The notes: a model not told the origin generated them from the letters alone. A stretch of 64,000 nucleotides of DNA from Trichobilharzia regenti (GCA_944472135.2 OX235262.1:61724440-61788439), one strand, 5' to 3'; positions 22,136-34,004 are shown, counted from the stretch's first letter. A program made the numbers and translations.

Positions 22136-22374
22136 ATCGATAGTCTTTCTGGTGACTCGTTCCTTATGAAACAAGACTTAATCTTCCACAACAGTTTTCC
22201 TTCATTTTCTTGAATTGCAAAGTTATGGGTTAAGAGCTGCAAATTTGTATGTCTCCATGTTGTGATCCAATTATTCAATTACAACAGTAAAAAATGGAGA
22301 GAAGTAGGTGCTTTCATTCATTCAACTTACTCTATTTGACTATGTAAATAGTCTGGATTAGTACAATTTTGATT

Positions 22375-22605
22375 GAAGGATTTCATCATGAACTGACATT
22401 GCTCAGATGATTGTTGGGAAACCTAGGAATACTGGACTGCTGTTCCATCGTAGCTTGGGACTCTTAAGCTAGGACCAAACAGCTCTATCCTGTATTCCCA
22501 AGTTTTCCATTGATCCTCCAACCAAAGTCATTTTATTATTAGATCCTGAAATCAATCAAATCCCAGCAAACCAACACTTGAGTAACACATTTGATTTGAT
22601 TTTTC
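22375..22605. mobile_element. HHR-repeat family A, compact inverted pair
   Basis: Left half in reverse (gatttcatcatgaactgaca, aatactggactgctgttcca, tagcttgggactctt). Right half forward (aagctaggaccaaacagctc, ccaagttttccattgatcct, gcaaaccaacacttgagt). The two halves meet inside the hammerhead stem II region, so the tRNA heads are deleted. Confidence 0.65.
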
Positions 22606-23209
22606 GACCAGCTGGTTTTTAAGAATAGAACTGTTAATGCATTTCACTTTTTTATTGTATGCTGAAAATGAATCTATTGAATACCCTCAGAAATTCCACT
22701 ATTCTCAAGAACAAGTAAACTTACTTATCTACCACATTGAAACAAAATACATGTGGAGTATTTTTTTTATTTTGACAGTATTTTCTATGTTTTTATATAT
22801 CAATGATATTCTACAGAATTAAGCGCATCATTTAAATAAAAATTTCATTTTCTGTTGGCATAAAGTGAAACTGAATCACTAGCTACCCTACAAAATTCAG
22901 CTTCTCATTAGTCGATCAGTAATATATTCTGTTCACATAAATTTCTGTCAATTACGCTTTACTTTAATAGTAATAATAACAGCATTGGCATGAAATTTTG
23001 AATAATGGAAATTTGCCTACATCGTAGTATAAATTATGATAAACTAAAGCTAAATTTAAGTAAAATAATGCAGTAAGTATTATACAATCAATAGTCTCAT
23101 AAATAGATCACTCAACACGTGAACTTGTTTTCATAGTATCATGTATAATAGAGGTGAAAGAATAATTTTAAAGTGTTAAAGGTGTAAGTATGCAGAAAGT
23201 TATTTTGAT
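22606..23209. other. Unassigned AT-rich DNA
   Basis: A 61-residue frame at 22637-22822 has no domain. Nothing else. Confidence 0.4.
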
Positions 23210-23350
23210 AATAGTGATTAGCACTGGAATCCAGAACGTGAGTTTTGTCCTATTCGGAACCCATCCACTCAATATCCATGCATTCTCAGTGCGTGATAAT
23301 GTATTCGTTAGGTTTGTGACCTAGCACTCGACCTTTCAAACGCCATATAA
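23210..23350 (-). repeat. Sm-alpha-type hammerhead repeat relic (family D)
   Basis: Reverse strand: gaataggacaaaactcacg followed by ttctggattccagtgctaat, the family D order of stem II 3' strand, altered GAAAC, and the CUGGAUUCC stem I strand. The core is lost. Confidence 0.6.
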
Positions 23351-23990
23351 CATCACGTTACCCTCAAGACACCCAGCGTATCAGTACAGCCTAAATGCTT
23401 TGGTCAAATTAAATCAAACTGGAAAATATTTTTAGTGCAATAACAACTGATACTGTTGTTTTATGGGTGACTTTAGTGTCTCGTTGAATAACCCTTCACT
23501 TTTGAAACGATAGGTAGTGAGTACACCATCACTGACGGCAAATACAGTTGGACCCGCCTGAGTCTCATGTATGATGAAGCATGCGTGTTCGACTTTACCG
23601 TTAGCCACAACCAGTCAGAAAATACCATTGTTAACCATGAGACATCGTTGAAGTGTGTCCATGCTACAAAACAGTATGCCCTCAGAGGCCTAGGTTTTGA
23701 TGCAATAAAAATCAACTGTCAGGGATTACAAAGTTACTACCTGTTTATAAATTGCCTAAACAACCGATTTCATTACTTCATATAATGAGCACTTCGTCGG
23801 TAGGCTGAAATAAATGAAAATATCTCTATGTCTTCAAAACAAAAATATACTGTTGTCCTGTCTAAAATGTAACAATCCTCAGTTTTACTGAGAGTAATCA
23901 CAGTTTGTTTTTCAATAACGTGAACGGTATAGTAAGTATTACTGATCAAAGTGCCAATTAACTTAATTTATATAATGAACTTTATAGACT
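23351..23990. other. Unassigned DNA
   Basis: Overlapping frames on both strands at 23473-23785, with no recognisable content. Confidence 0.35.
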
Positions 23991-23992
23991 AC

Positions 23993-24592
23993 AGGATGAG
24001 CGGACGAGGATGTCAAATCGAGAATCGGGAAGGCGAGAAACACATTCATTAACCTGAAATCAATCTGGAAATCTTCGTCACTCAGCCAACATCAACAACA
24101 AAATTCAGTCGGTTTTTGAATACAAACGTCAAGTTAGTCAGTTCTTCTATACGGATCAGAAAGTTGGCAGGCGGGTCACAAAGAATATTTCCAAAAGGCT
24201 GCAGACCTTTATTAACAACTGTCTTCGCACTATACTGAAGATCAAATGGCCGGAAAGAATCATCAACAAGGAATTATGGGAACAAACAATGCAAGAACCA
24301 ATCGCCAACCAACAAATATGCAGGAGAAAGTGGAGATGGATCGGACACTCTCTGAGGAAGCCGCTGGGTGACACCGCGCGAGCGTTAGGCCATTGCTCGA
24401 GTGGAACCCGAAAAGGAATCGGCGAGTGGGACGTCAGTGCAAGGGTGACATGGAGGAGATCGTGTGAAGAGGGGTTGAAAGAATATGGACTAACATGGAT
24501 GCAGATGAAAAGTACATCAGAAGACAGAAGCAAGTGGGGACGTGCAGTTGAAGCCCTATGTTCCACTAGGAACCCAAGGGTGCAATAATAAT
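23993..24592 (+). mobile_element. RTE-like retrotransposon 3' end (R4)
   Basis: Begins with the EDVKSRIGK-type segment (gaggatgtcaaatcgagaat), then the KIKWPERI region (atcaaatggccggaaagaat), then the frame at 24289-24588 encoding QEPIANQQICRRKWRWIGHS and KGIGEWDVSARVTWRRSCEE. Ends at cccaagggtgcaataataat. The 5' part is absent and the upstream frame is shifted. Confidence 0.85.
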
Positions 24593-24983
24593 ATAATGAA
24601 AACAGCATTGAGCGATAAGACACTTTTCAACAAACTGATTATCAAGCTGTACAATGGTTTGTTCATATCAGAAATGCAAAGAAAATGTGCGAATACTGAT
24701 AATAATGATGTGAAAAGAGATAAAATCGTTGTGATTATAATTATAGTTCAATATTAAGTGGCAAAATACTTGTCGTATAAAATAAGACAGTTCATATAGT
24801 GTATAGATTTTGGAACGGGTTTTATACCTAATGGGCTAAGCAGGCAAATAAAATACAGCCTTACTTGGCGAGAAGTTTTGACAACATCTAAACGAATACT
24901 GCCAAAAGTATATTAAATAAATAAAATATACGAGATGAGCAGAATACTACCGGAAACTGTTCACAGTGGAAATACTGATAATC
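24593..24983. other. Unassigned DNA
   Basis: Nothing supportable. Confidence 0.4.
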
Positions 24984-25483
24984 CTAGTAGCCGTTATAAT
25001 AAGGAAAGATGCACAGATTAAATAGACAAAAAGAGAAATTATTAGATGTTTTATCTCTCTGTCGTGTTTTCCTTCTTAGGCAGAAATAGGGATTGTAAAT
25101 AGTTTCTTGTACACAAATGTCTGGGTTGAATTCATGAATAGTTAAGGCCTTCGATCTGTTTAGAAGCTTGGAGCGAAAAGAATGCTCTGAACTAGCAATA
25201 AGATGATCAGACATTCATTGTCAACGTTATATGAGTGACCAGAGTTGGTCAAGTATTCTAGAAAACAGCTTTTCACAACTTCCCATTCCTTCTTGTAAAA
25301 ATGTGCTGGAATTCGGGTTGGTTGGTTCTCAGTTCTGCAAATTTGCTTGCGATGTACACAGTTTGCGGCGAAATTTAGCCACATTCCGCTTTCAAGATTG
25401 AAACTGCTCAAATCACAAAATGTGACTTGTTTGATATCATAATTGGTAATCGAAAAAGTAGGTGTAACTGCATGCAACTCCAT
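24984..25483 (-). pseudogene. Possible broken coding sequence beside PLE
   Basis: Two overlapping reverse frames (25483-25160, containing SGMWLNFAANCVHRKQICR, and 25214-24984, containing SSEHSFRSKLLNRS) read on from one another with a frameshift near 25200. Composition is protein-like rather than simple sequence. A third frame in the same orientation lies on the far side of the PLE (27039-26794). I do not recognise the protein. It could be a decayed gene, an unidentified transposon, or chance. Confidence 0.25.
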
Positions 25484-26077
25484 ACGATTGACTGGTTGAG
25501 TGGTTGTATACCACTCACATTATCCAGTGCTGCTTTCTAGTAAGATTGAAGTGATCTCTGTGCTGGTTGATTTAACTGCGAAACATTCGTCGTCCGCTTA
25601 AACAACATCTTTAGTTCAGGTTTGACCATAAAATTCTCCATGACTGATACAATTATATCTCTTGCTGACCACTGTCGTGACTGTTAACTTACGTCTCTAT
25701 TGACCATTTTTATTAACTTTGAATTCGAACTTTCTTCTCATGTGATTAAGTATTTATTAGCTGCCAAATTTGGTCTGTGTTGAAGAGAATGTAAGAAAAA
25801 TACATACTAACCGTCCTAAAAAAGAACGAACGTTCTCACAGTTTCATAAAAAGTTTTCAAACTCGATTCATAACCTCAACGACATTAAAGACCACAAGAA
25901 AATTCATCCTACGCTATATAAAAAATATATCCAAAATAATAGCTAGAATATTGAAATCGTTTGAAATAAATATAGCATAAATGTCAGCCAGCACAATCAC
26001 TTCATTTGATATTGTGCAAACCAAAGGAACCAACAGAAAAAGAGGATAAAATTATAACCATTTACAGAATAAATTGA

Positions 26078-26287
26078 ATGAACTGCAATAAACATTACAT
26101 CGGTGAAAGTGGGTGTCCCCTTCGAATCCGAATCCAAGACAACATATCGGCTGCAAAAAGACATGATATTTATTCTTTCGTATCAATGCATGTAGCTTAT
26201 TATGGAGGCCAATTTGATTGGGATAATGTAGAAAATATAATTTTAGGAGACACCAAAATTACTGCTAAGGAATTCTTAGAAGTCTGA
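26078..26287 (+). pseudogene. GIY-YIG endonuclease remnant of PLE P3
   Basis: A 69-residue open remainder with the second half of the zinc-binding-like C..C motif, HYIG and the R-I-R-I block. The part encoding the catalytic Glu region (AKEFLEV) is followed at once by a stop. It is the degenerate form of the frame at 48775-49242. Confidence 0.75.
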
Positions 26288-26484
26288 TATTCAAGTGAAA
26301 CAGAAACTAAAACAGACATTTAAATAAACCAAATTTAACAGCTAATAAATAGCAAATTATATGACAAGAAAGTTCGAATTCAAAGTCAATAAAAATGATC
26401 AATAGAGACGTAAATTAACGGTCACGACAGTGGTCACCAGGAAGTATAAGTGCATCATTCATGGAGAATTTAAATGAGTTATTT

Positions 26485-26653
26485 CGATAAAGAAAGGAAG
26501 AGAAAATTCGCATTATGAAATGATATCATTCTATTTCACAGGTTCTCATCAGCTGCAGACTATCTGAACCGGTGAAATAGAATGATGTCATTTTATACTG
26601 CAAATTTCGTCTTACTTTTTTTTATCGAAATTCATCAGGGGAACCAAATGTAT
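26485..26653. mobile_element. Foldback (MITE-like) insertion in PLE P3
   Basis: Imperfect inverted arms of about 60 bases: tgatatcattctatttcac on the left mirrors gtgaaatagaatgatgtca on the right, and atttcgataaa mirrors tttatcgaaat. It is flanked by a 13-base direct repeat aaatgagttattt (26472-26484 and 26654-26666), read as the target-site duplication. Confidence 0.7.
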
Positions 26654-26793
26654 AAATGAGTTATTTTTATACTAGGAACTGAGGTGAAGTTGATTTTTAA
26701 AGGAAGACGAATGCTTCGCAATTAAATCAACCAACTCCGAGGACACAGTTAATTCAGAATCATCCATCTTAGTGACAAATCTTCTCCATTATT

Positions 26794-27039
26794 TCAAGAT
26801 AGGAGTAATCTAAACACCAGAGTTCCGTCTGGTTCCCTCACACCCAAGGTCATCAGCGTTGCATTCGGTTTGATGCAGCTCCGTAGTGTATAGTTGCATG
26901 CATTAGCGCTATATTTTTGATTACCATTTATAGCATCGAGCTGATCACATGCTTCGATCAGTTCAGATTTGGATCCAAAGAAATTTATCACTTCAGGATG
27001 TGTAAAAAATCGAGAATTACTTTGCGAAATTGAGAGCAA
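26794..27039 (-). pseudogene. Possible coding fragment, other side of PLE P3
   Basis: A reverse frame with FFTHPEVINFFGSKSELIEA and IKPNATLMTLGVREPDGTL. It reads like folded protein rather than low-complexity sequence and points toward the frames beyond the PLE. There is no clear splice acceptor (an AG at about 27066 lacks a pyrimidine tract). Unidentified. Confidence 0.25.
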
Positions 27040-27424
27040 ATTTGCAAATTGCGAATCTGAATCAAAGTGTCCTTAGTTCTTCCAAGTAGCCAGCCAGAAT
27101 CATTGTGGTTTGAATTGATAAGGTTTTCTGCGCTGGATCAGACATTGTGCACTTCTGTCACCTCGACTGAAAACAAGCGAAACGACTCTGCGGTCTGTAG
27201 ACCACTTGACTCTGGTTAACAAGCACCAATAGTGGATTTAAGTGGTACACAACTACTCATCTCATTCAGTCAATTGCATGTAGTTTTAAATATTTTGTCG
27301 CATCTTAAGTTACTGTTATTATTATAAATATTCACACGTACTTGTTTGAATATTTTTACATATTTGTACTGCTTGATAATAAATTTGTTGAAAAGATAAT
27401 CTTCGCTAGATACTCTATTTAAGA

Positions 27425-27675
27425 TTTCATCAGAAACTGATATTGGTTAGAGAACCATTGGAAAACCTCTAACACAGTACCTCCTGGTTACAGCTTGTAG
27501 ACCATTAAGCCATTGGGAGCCTATCCAATGGTCCATGAACTCCAACTGCTGCCACATCATGAAATGGAACAACAACTAGTGAATGTCGTCGGCGAGTATA
27601 TGTCCTCATGTCAGTTCATGATGAAATCCTGGAACCAGTCATATTCCTGCAGACCAACACTTAAATATTGTATTC
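27425..27675. mobile_element. HHR-repeat family A, rearranged inverted copy
   Basis: A reverse part (ttggttagagaaccattgga, tgtagaccattaagccattg, ccaatggtccatgaactcc) lacks the hammerhead itself. The spacer block gtcggcgagtatatgtcct follows, then a forward end (gtcagttcatgatgaaatcc, cagaccaacacttaaatat). Confidence 0.65.
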
Positions 27676-29054
27676 TTAATTTTACAAATGACAATTTGAT
27701 ATTACCTATGATAAGCCTGTCGATGATTTATCATTAAATTGTACCTATTGTATACGAATTATTGAAGAAATTGGTAGCTTTATATTGGCAGTAATGTAAT
27801 CTCACAATACAAATTTTTATACATAAGTGTATTTGAATTATTCTTAGATATGAGAATGAGACACTTAAATCTACACAGATTGCCTAATTCACACAGGTTA
27901 GAATAAAATAAAATCCAAACATAAATTATGAATACTTAACCTAGATTTTTAATCGTTTCTCCTTAATCTGATCATTAAATTTTTGCATGAAATGAACATG
28001 TAAACCTACAGTTTACAGCGTACTGTTAACCGAAACAAACCAGGCTGAAAAGTCATGCTGAAAATATCCAGGCAAAAAATATTACCTAACGCTAAAAAAA
28101 TGCAGATTTGCTGATGATAACTTTGCCTCTTCTTCGCCTTCTTATCCCTTCTAAATTTACACTTCATTGTTTCTAGTCACGTTTCAAGATAGGAAAAAGT
28201 GGTCAAACTCGAGATAATATGTAACGAAAGTGTATTATTATTATTGTCCTTCTTCTTTCTGAAGACAAAAACAAGTGTTGAAGTCGACACGAAACAGTGT
28301 GATGTTTAGTCTTGGTGTAATGTTATAAATGTCCAAGAAGTATTTCCCTAAAATAAGCTACATAACAGAATGATATTTCTGACATGTATAAGCGAGTCAA
28401 ATGTTAAGTAAAACACTTTAATTTTTAGGAAAAACTTTCTCTCTATCTTACAACAGCTGATGAAGGAGTTTTCTTGGAGAATTCCTAACACTGATTACTA
28501 CAAAACTTAGTGGATTAAAATCCTCTTATAATTATTATCCACAAACTGAATATAGAAGACACAAGGCATTAAGCTATTTACAGAGTCCTAAAGAAAAGGA
28601 TTGACTGGCTTCAGAGTTGCGCTTGAAACTCGCGGAAATTCTTACATATAGGATAATTTACTTGTAAATACTGAAATAAAAACCCTATTTGAAGATGAAT
28701 GCAGTTAATGTTTACCTGGTCGATGAATTGAATCTGATGCACCACGGCTTCAAGCAGCGCGTTATTTGTTAGAATGAAACCATATTCATGTAGTGTGATT
28801 GATGACATGAACTCTGATGGCGCCACACTTTGAAATGATGTGCTTTTATCACTTTTGTATAGACCTTGTAAAAATTTGGTTACAGCAATCGCTGTATAAG
28901 TAAACGCTTTTGAATGTCAATAAAATCTAAGGTGGTTTCTAGTTTAGATATTGATGGGGTCAGAATGCTGCAATATTTGATTTGCCATAAACTGAAGTTG
29001 TAATAATGTATGGCGTTTACAATTTAGGTATAGTAGACTCTAGAAGTTGTGGTA
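27676..29054. other. Unassigned AT-rich DNA
   Basis: No gene-like frame with domain or splice support. Confidence 0.45.
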
Positions 29055-29175
29055 CTATGGAAGCTTCAGTGATGGGGTTGTTTTTTTACAGGATATGGTT
29101 GCTAGCCCCACGCGCTGAATTTTCTCTTTTCCTCGTTTGCGACTGGCTAGCGAGATAGGCGAATTTACTGCGTGC
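29055..29175 (-). mobile_element. SINE B1 tail relic
   Basis: Reverse of the B1 tail (gggttgtttttttacaggat, ggttgctagccccacgcg, ttttcctcgtttgcgactgg). The head is not recognisable. Confidence 0.4.
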
Positions 29176-29294
29176 CATGTCATTCACAACGCAATGAAAT
29201 TTTGGTCTTGTAAGAGGCTGAGAAGAAGGTGTTTGGTACTTCGGAAAACCAGCGTATAATTACCGATTCAACGGGTATATTATGGTGTATTCGT

Positions 29295-29475
29295 TGAAGT
29301 TCCAAGTGAAATTTAAGGCTTCAACAGCACATCTCTATTTTATCCTGTTCTCTTGAGCCGTCTTTAGCTGGTTGTATGACTCCTAATAAGCTTTGATCTA
29401 TTCCTTAGGTGATCACCTCCACATCACCTTCGGACGCTCCACTTAGCGTTTTCCATTTATGTCTCACTAGAGGGC
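29295..29475 (-). mobile_element. RTE-like 3' end relic
   Basis: gttccaagtgaaatttaagg, cttcaacagcacatctctat and tatcctgttctcttgagccg follow the reverse 3' end of the RTE-like family (compare 51.02-51.2 kb). Short and decayed. Confidence 0.5.
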
Positions 29476-30149
29476 CTGGCACAAGATATCTCTTACTTTT
29501 CCCCATGGTAGGTGCCAGGTACATCTACATTTCTTTCGGAGTTTGTAATCTTAATTTTTACCTGTTAAGCACACCACATCTCAGCAGTCTAATTTCTTTG
29601 ATAAATACTATCTTAAAATCAGTTGCATATCTACAGCAGTTAGACACATTTAACAAAACTTGTAAAAAGATAGAAAAGGAATTTGAGTCATTGAACAATT
29701 AATCTGTTTTATATGTTTTCACTAGCGGTGGTCTAATGGTCAAAAACTAATGAGAAACTACATGTGCATACACTTATACATGTATGCATATACACATGAA
29801 CAAAGACATGAAGATGCTGGACATTTTCAAACTTCTCTAGTATTGATATGGACGGGTCAAATGCAAATCATAGGTATGTCTAAGTAAACACCTTAGTGGC
29901 ACTTTTGAAAAATGTTATTTCCATTTTAATTTTTAAAGACAAGCTTTCTTATCAGTCTGTTAAAGACTGGTTTATTTTTATATTCAGAGTTGCATAATCA
30001 TTAGTTTTGGCATGTAAAATTAATTTCTCTAAAATCGTTTGACAACTAGCATATGAATAAGTCCAAAAGACGGTTCACTTCTTCAGATTTTAGGATATTT
30101 TAAAGATTTACATTAATTTCAAACAACAAAATATAAGGATTCTTTGAAA
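29476..30149. other. Unassigned DNA
   Basis: Contains a short imperfect palindrome near 29760-29800 (catgtgcata...cacatg). Otherwise nothing. Confidence 0.4.
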
Positions 30150-30610
30150 TCCAGGAACAACTGGATTGTAACTTTGTCCTACTTTGAGACTTTACATCAG
30201 TGAGCCCTCACCAGTGTTCGAAAATGTGAACTTTAATCAAGTTAACAGAAAAGCCTGTTTACCGCTTATTCGCTGTGAACTGTGAATTCCAACTTCTGTC
30301 AAAATCTGAGCATTCGTCTCGGTATACTAGGAGAATATCCTGAAGTTCCAATGCGAAGTCATAGCCGGTGGTGTCTACTGTTTCAAGGTGAAGTGAATAC
30401 TCACCGACGTCACTTGTTGGCTATGGCGCTACTCTGAGAAGCGACAGAAGTTTGATTACATGAGACATGTGGCTGAATGTTCGACGGACTGGTGACAAAT
30501 AGGTTTTCTGAAGTGTCGTATATTAGCGTGCAACAGATGATCAGGGATATTTAATCTTCAGTGATTGTCTAACTGACATTAATTCGTAACGAAATCTTTA
30601 TTAGCGAATT
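30150..30610. mobile_element. HHR-repeat family A, old inverted pair
   Basis: 30150-30235 (-) keeps ctggattgtaactttgtcct and actttgagactttacatcag. 30285-30610 holds both orientations of the spacer, a tRNA-like stretch, and a forward tail (attgtctaactgacattaat). Strongly diverged. Confidence 0.5.
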
Positions 30611-30679
30611 TGTTAATGACAACAAAGAGCGTTCAGCACTCTGTGGTTAATTTATAGTCCATGATGATAAAGACAGCTA

Positions 30680-30800
30680 TTATACAAGATAGATAGCAAT
30701 AGAATCCAGGATGCTAGTTTCTTTCACTTTAAAGCTCGTCAGCTGTACATACTTGAATCATAATTGCAAGCATCGTTAGCCACTAATAACCAAATAAAAT
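30680..30800 (-). repeat. Sm-alpha-type hammerhead repeat (family D)
   Basis: Best preserved family D copy. Reverse strand: core CUGACGAG (complement of 30735-30742), GAAAC (complement of 30717-30721), then catcctggattctattgcta. Stem I is 3 bp (CAG/CUG) at most, stem II is poor, and the expected GUC is AUC. Confidence 0.6.
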
Positions 30801-30959
30801 CATTTTAGTCTCAATGTATTGTTGAAATGCCTACAAGAGGAACCGAAATGTCAATGCTGACCAAGAATGTAGGTGCAGTATATTCATTTATTGCGTCTGT
30901 GGTTCAGACGTAAAATGTCCACCAACTACTTATGAGGTTCGGTGTTAGATACACTACTG

Positions 30960-31078
30960 ACAAACTTCTAAGCCTCGGCAAGCTGCCGGTTAAGTCAGTA
31001 ACAGTAAAACTACTGCTAGTGAAATTTCAAAGCTGAAGCTTGAAACCCCGGTGTTCCACTAGAAACGTAAAATTAGGA
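30960..31078 (+). mobile_element. SINE B1 tail relic
   Basis: Forward B1 tail end (actactgctagtgaaatttc, gctgaagcttgaaaccccg, gtgttccactagaaacgtaa). The head is missing. Confidence 0.45.
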
Positions 31079-31569
31079 TAAATAGAAAATATAATCGGTT
31101 AACGGGAAAATCAAAATTACCTCCAACAAACTGCAACTTGCCAAATGGTTTTTTTCAGAAACATTCAAAAGGAATAGGGAAAAAGAACAAATGAAAGGTA
31201 TAGGGGATTCGTAGCTTAGGTGGGTGTTTTTGTGATGTGTCTGGTGATTTGAATGGCTTAAATGAAAAGCTTTCATTGTCCACTTAGATAATAACTTCAA
31301 TTCTAATTTCACTGTGAAGTGAGCTTGTAGGAATCCTCTTGGGGACTTTTACGATAATTAGTTATTTCTGTAGATATCCTTTTGATGTTATCTACATTTA
31401 ATAATACAGTTCCTCTTGCTGACCCTATATTCTGATTAATTCGCATTGAAGTTAAGGATGAAGAAATTATTCATGAAAAGACAGAGGAAACTTGCAAATC
31501 AAATGTTCAGGATAAGACAGCACAACACTCCAAAAACGAGAGAAAGATTATTTAAGGCAGTATGCGCCA
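31079..31569. other. Unassigned DNA
   Basis: Short frames at 31312-31073 (-) and 31446-31643 (+). The latter runs into the next family A copy. No gene. Confidence 0.4.
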
Positions 31570-31985
31570 ATAGTGCTGCTAAAGAGTCCCAAACTAGGAC
31601 GAAACAACAGTCGATTACTATCTGGTTTTCAGTGATTCAGTGACTGACATAAATACTTGATAAAACTTGAAATTAATCGAATCCCCACAAAATAACTCTT
31701 GAAAATCAGACTGATGTTCACTAGTGACTAGTTACCGGATGAATTAGACTGGGATCGTAGTGAGAAGTCTTAACTTTTGGGATCCACCTTGTCAGGCGTG
31801 AGAGCAACTGCTCAGATATGGCAATGACTTCTAGTTTAGCTGAAATCATGAACTGGTAGAAGTTGGAATCTACTGATACTGTCAAAGTTGCTCAATTGTA
31901 TACGAACTTTCCTTTTGAGCGAAAGATCCTGGGTTCGAACGTTGCATGATGTGTACTGACATCACTCCATGACCAAACTTGAAAT
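31570..31985 (+). mobile_element. HHR-repeat family A, about one full period
   Basis: Starts inside a hammerhead (ctaaagagtcccaaactagg, acgaaacaacagtcgatta), runs through the tail and spacer (ttcactagtgactagttacc), and reaches the next tRNA-like head and B-box (cctgggttcgaacgttg) and the start of a second hammerhead (tgtactgacatcactcc). The period of about 400 bases matches other complete units. Confidence 0.65.
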
Positions 31986-32814
31986 TACAGTAAACAATAG
32001 CCATTTGAATGTAGATTTGAAGTTTTATTGCGCCATATATTGTGGAAGTCATTTAAATTTTGTAATTTTAGGACAACCTTCTAGCTTTCGTATGTCAACA
32101 TTAGTGAATTTTCATATGCGAAGCTTGAAACAGAAGCTATTGAAGATACTTATTATTATTATTCGCTTTAATAATACTTGTTTTTTTTAATTTTGGATAT
32201 GTTATGAGAATAATTACATTATCAAACTAAAAGGTAATTGTTAATTTTAGGTTAAGGATGTACATATGCGATCCATTAAATGGCTCTTATCACTGCCTAT
32301 TTGTTATAAGTGATACTTGTAAAAGGATCATAAAATGATATAGGGATGTTGTATTGATTTCTAAAATGTTGGTTGAATTTAAGCAGAAAAAAAATGTTGT
32401 CACTTAATTCTTGTTGATATAATTAGTAATTGATCGGTGATAGTTGACAATAGATATTTAATCTTAATTAAAAGTTGGCTCACATTCATCCATCTAATTT
32501 ATCAAGTCATCTATTTAAAGTTAAATTAAATCACGAAACGAGATCAATTAAAGGGCTGCTGTCCAAATTTGAAACGCTTTAGCAGTTGTGGGTGGAGTAA
32601 GTTGACATTTAGTGCCCTAATTGGAATCCCATACACTATAAGAATGTCACCTTCTGCCACTTGGCGATATATATATATATATGGAGAGAGAGCGGCAGTA
32701 CTTGTCAACAGCATCCCTCACACCTGATTTCATCAGTCATGATTTTGATTAGAACTTAAGAGAGTCCACCTCTTGGTTAGTCAGTGATAAGCAGGAGATT
32801 CATTTTCAGTTATT
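31986..32814. other. Unassigned AT-rich DNA
   Basis: Includes the (TA)n at about 32667-32682 and a GAGAGA run. No gene. Confidence 0.45.
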
Positions 32815-32935
32815 GGTATTCAGGGATTTGATTGATCGCAAGTTAAATCTTTTAAGTGAAAACCGTAAAGTACACCATAGCTGTTTCGTCCTACATCGCT
32901 TCTCTCCAGCAGTATGTGGTGTGGGTGTTTCTCAA
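32815..32935 (-). mobile_element. HHR-repeat family A fragment
   Basis: Reverse fragment: gggatttgattgatcg, ccatagctgtttcgtcctac and ctctccagcagtatgtg. Stem II loop region changed. Confidence 0.55.
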
Positions 32936-33061
32936 AACAGTGAAAGGGTGAATCTCAATGTCTGACACCAACAATCAGACTGGTGGACATGCATATCTAC
33001 GAAAAGGAGCTGGAAAACTTTCATTCCAGACATATGTTATACACGGATTCTAGAATCTGGA

Positions 33062-33295
33062 ATGCGTCGGTGGTATAGTGGTTAGGACGCTCGCCGACCA
33101 TACACATGGTCCGGGGTTCGATCCCGGCCACAGACGCACTCCTTCACCTCGCTAATTCACAATTAATGCTGGTAAAGAGGAAAGGTTGGGCATGAGGCAA
33201 GCAACCCCATCTAGTAAAATAAACACTGCTACAGAAACTTCAAGCCACCAGCTTGAAGCCTTATGTTCCAATAGGGAACGTGAAGGAAAAAAAAG
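33062..33295 (+). mobile_element. SINE B1, well preserved
   Basis: gcgtcggtggtatagtggtt (A-box region) and ccggggttcgatcccggcc (B-box). B1 tail through tggtaaagaggaaaggttgg, tgctacagaaacttcaagcc and cttatgttccaatagggaac to A-rich end. Confidence 0.9.
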
Positions 33296-34004
33296 AATCC
33301 GAAATGATCGAGTGTCATGAGAACCTGTTTTGTCACCGTTAGTCATGGGAACGTAGTTCCTTATGCTATTCCTTTGTCTTTGAGATGAGACTTCAAGTCA
33401 AAGGCTTGAAGAGTGGCGCGTTGAGGTAACCGCTTGTTTTGGTCTCAGTGTCTAAACAGTATTCCCGCACTTTCACGAACTATGACATTTACATGGAACC
33501 ACTCACGTTACTGATAATGTATTTAGTATGTGCCTTAATAATAATAGGGTATTAATCCACCATTTTGATAAGTAATGACAAATCATGGTTTTCCATCTTC
33601 ATTTATACCTTATAGTGAAGTTAAAAGTCAGTAATTTACGTTCAGTAGAATATTCTTCAAACAGTCGTGTAGGTAAAGTAGGTTCAAAGTAATCAGAACA
33701 CAAGATGATATTAAATTATCATGAAGTTATCCGAGAAAATAAGCTTTACTTTTTGGTAGAGATAGCCTAAAAGATAGTCGCATTTTATAAAATATTTAAC
33801 GCCAAAAGAAAACTTAATTTCCCTAGGGAATGTTTTTAGATATACGACTTATCGTCTGCATAACACTTATTTCCAATAAATGAAGCGTGGCTTCATACTT
33901 TTGACATATGATTATTGCAAATGCATTCAGCAAATCTCATATAGTCCAGTACCAGATAATAATAAAAATAATGATAACTATAATTCAAGTATCGGTTTGT
34001 AGGG
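33296..34004. other. Unassigned DNA
   Basis: No gene or repeat match. Confidence 0.4.

Larger units (their letters stand above)
25535..26800 (+). mobile_element. Decayed Penelope-like element (P3)
   Basis: Same family as the PLE at 48.66 kb. Imperfect inverted terminal regions lie at about 25540-25740 and 26365-26760, and the 3' end reads aatcatccatcttagtgaca then ccattatttca, matching the 48.66-kb copy. The forward frame 26078-26287 encodes NCNKHYIGESGCPLRIRIQ and FDWDNVENI, the GIY-YIG domain. The right arm is interrupted by a foldback insertion at 26485-26653. Its hammerhead is damaged (CUAAAGA, GAAU). Confidence 0.8.

Noticed and set aside
26485..26653. Hammerhead in the foldback element (CUGAUGA followed by GAAA on the reverse strand)
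   Set aside because: No stem II can form between CUGAUGA and GAAA, and stem I has no partner; probably coincidence or deep decay.
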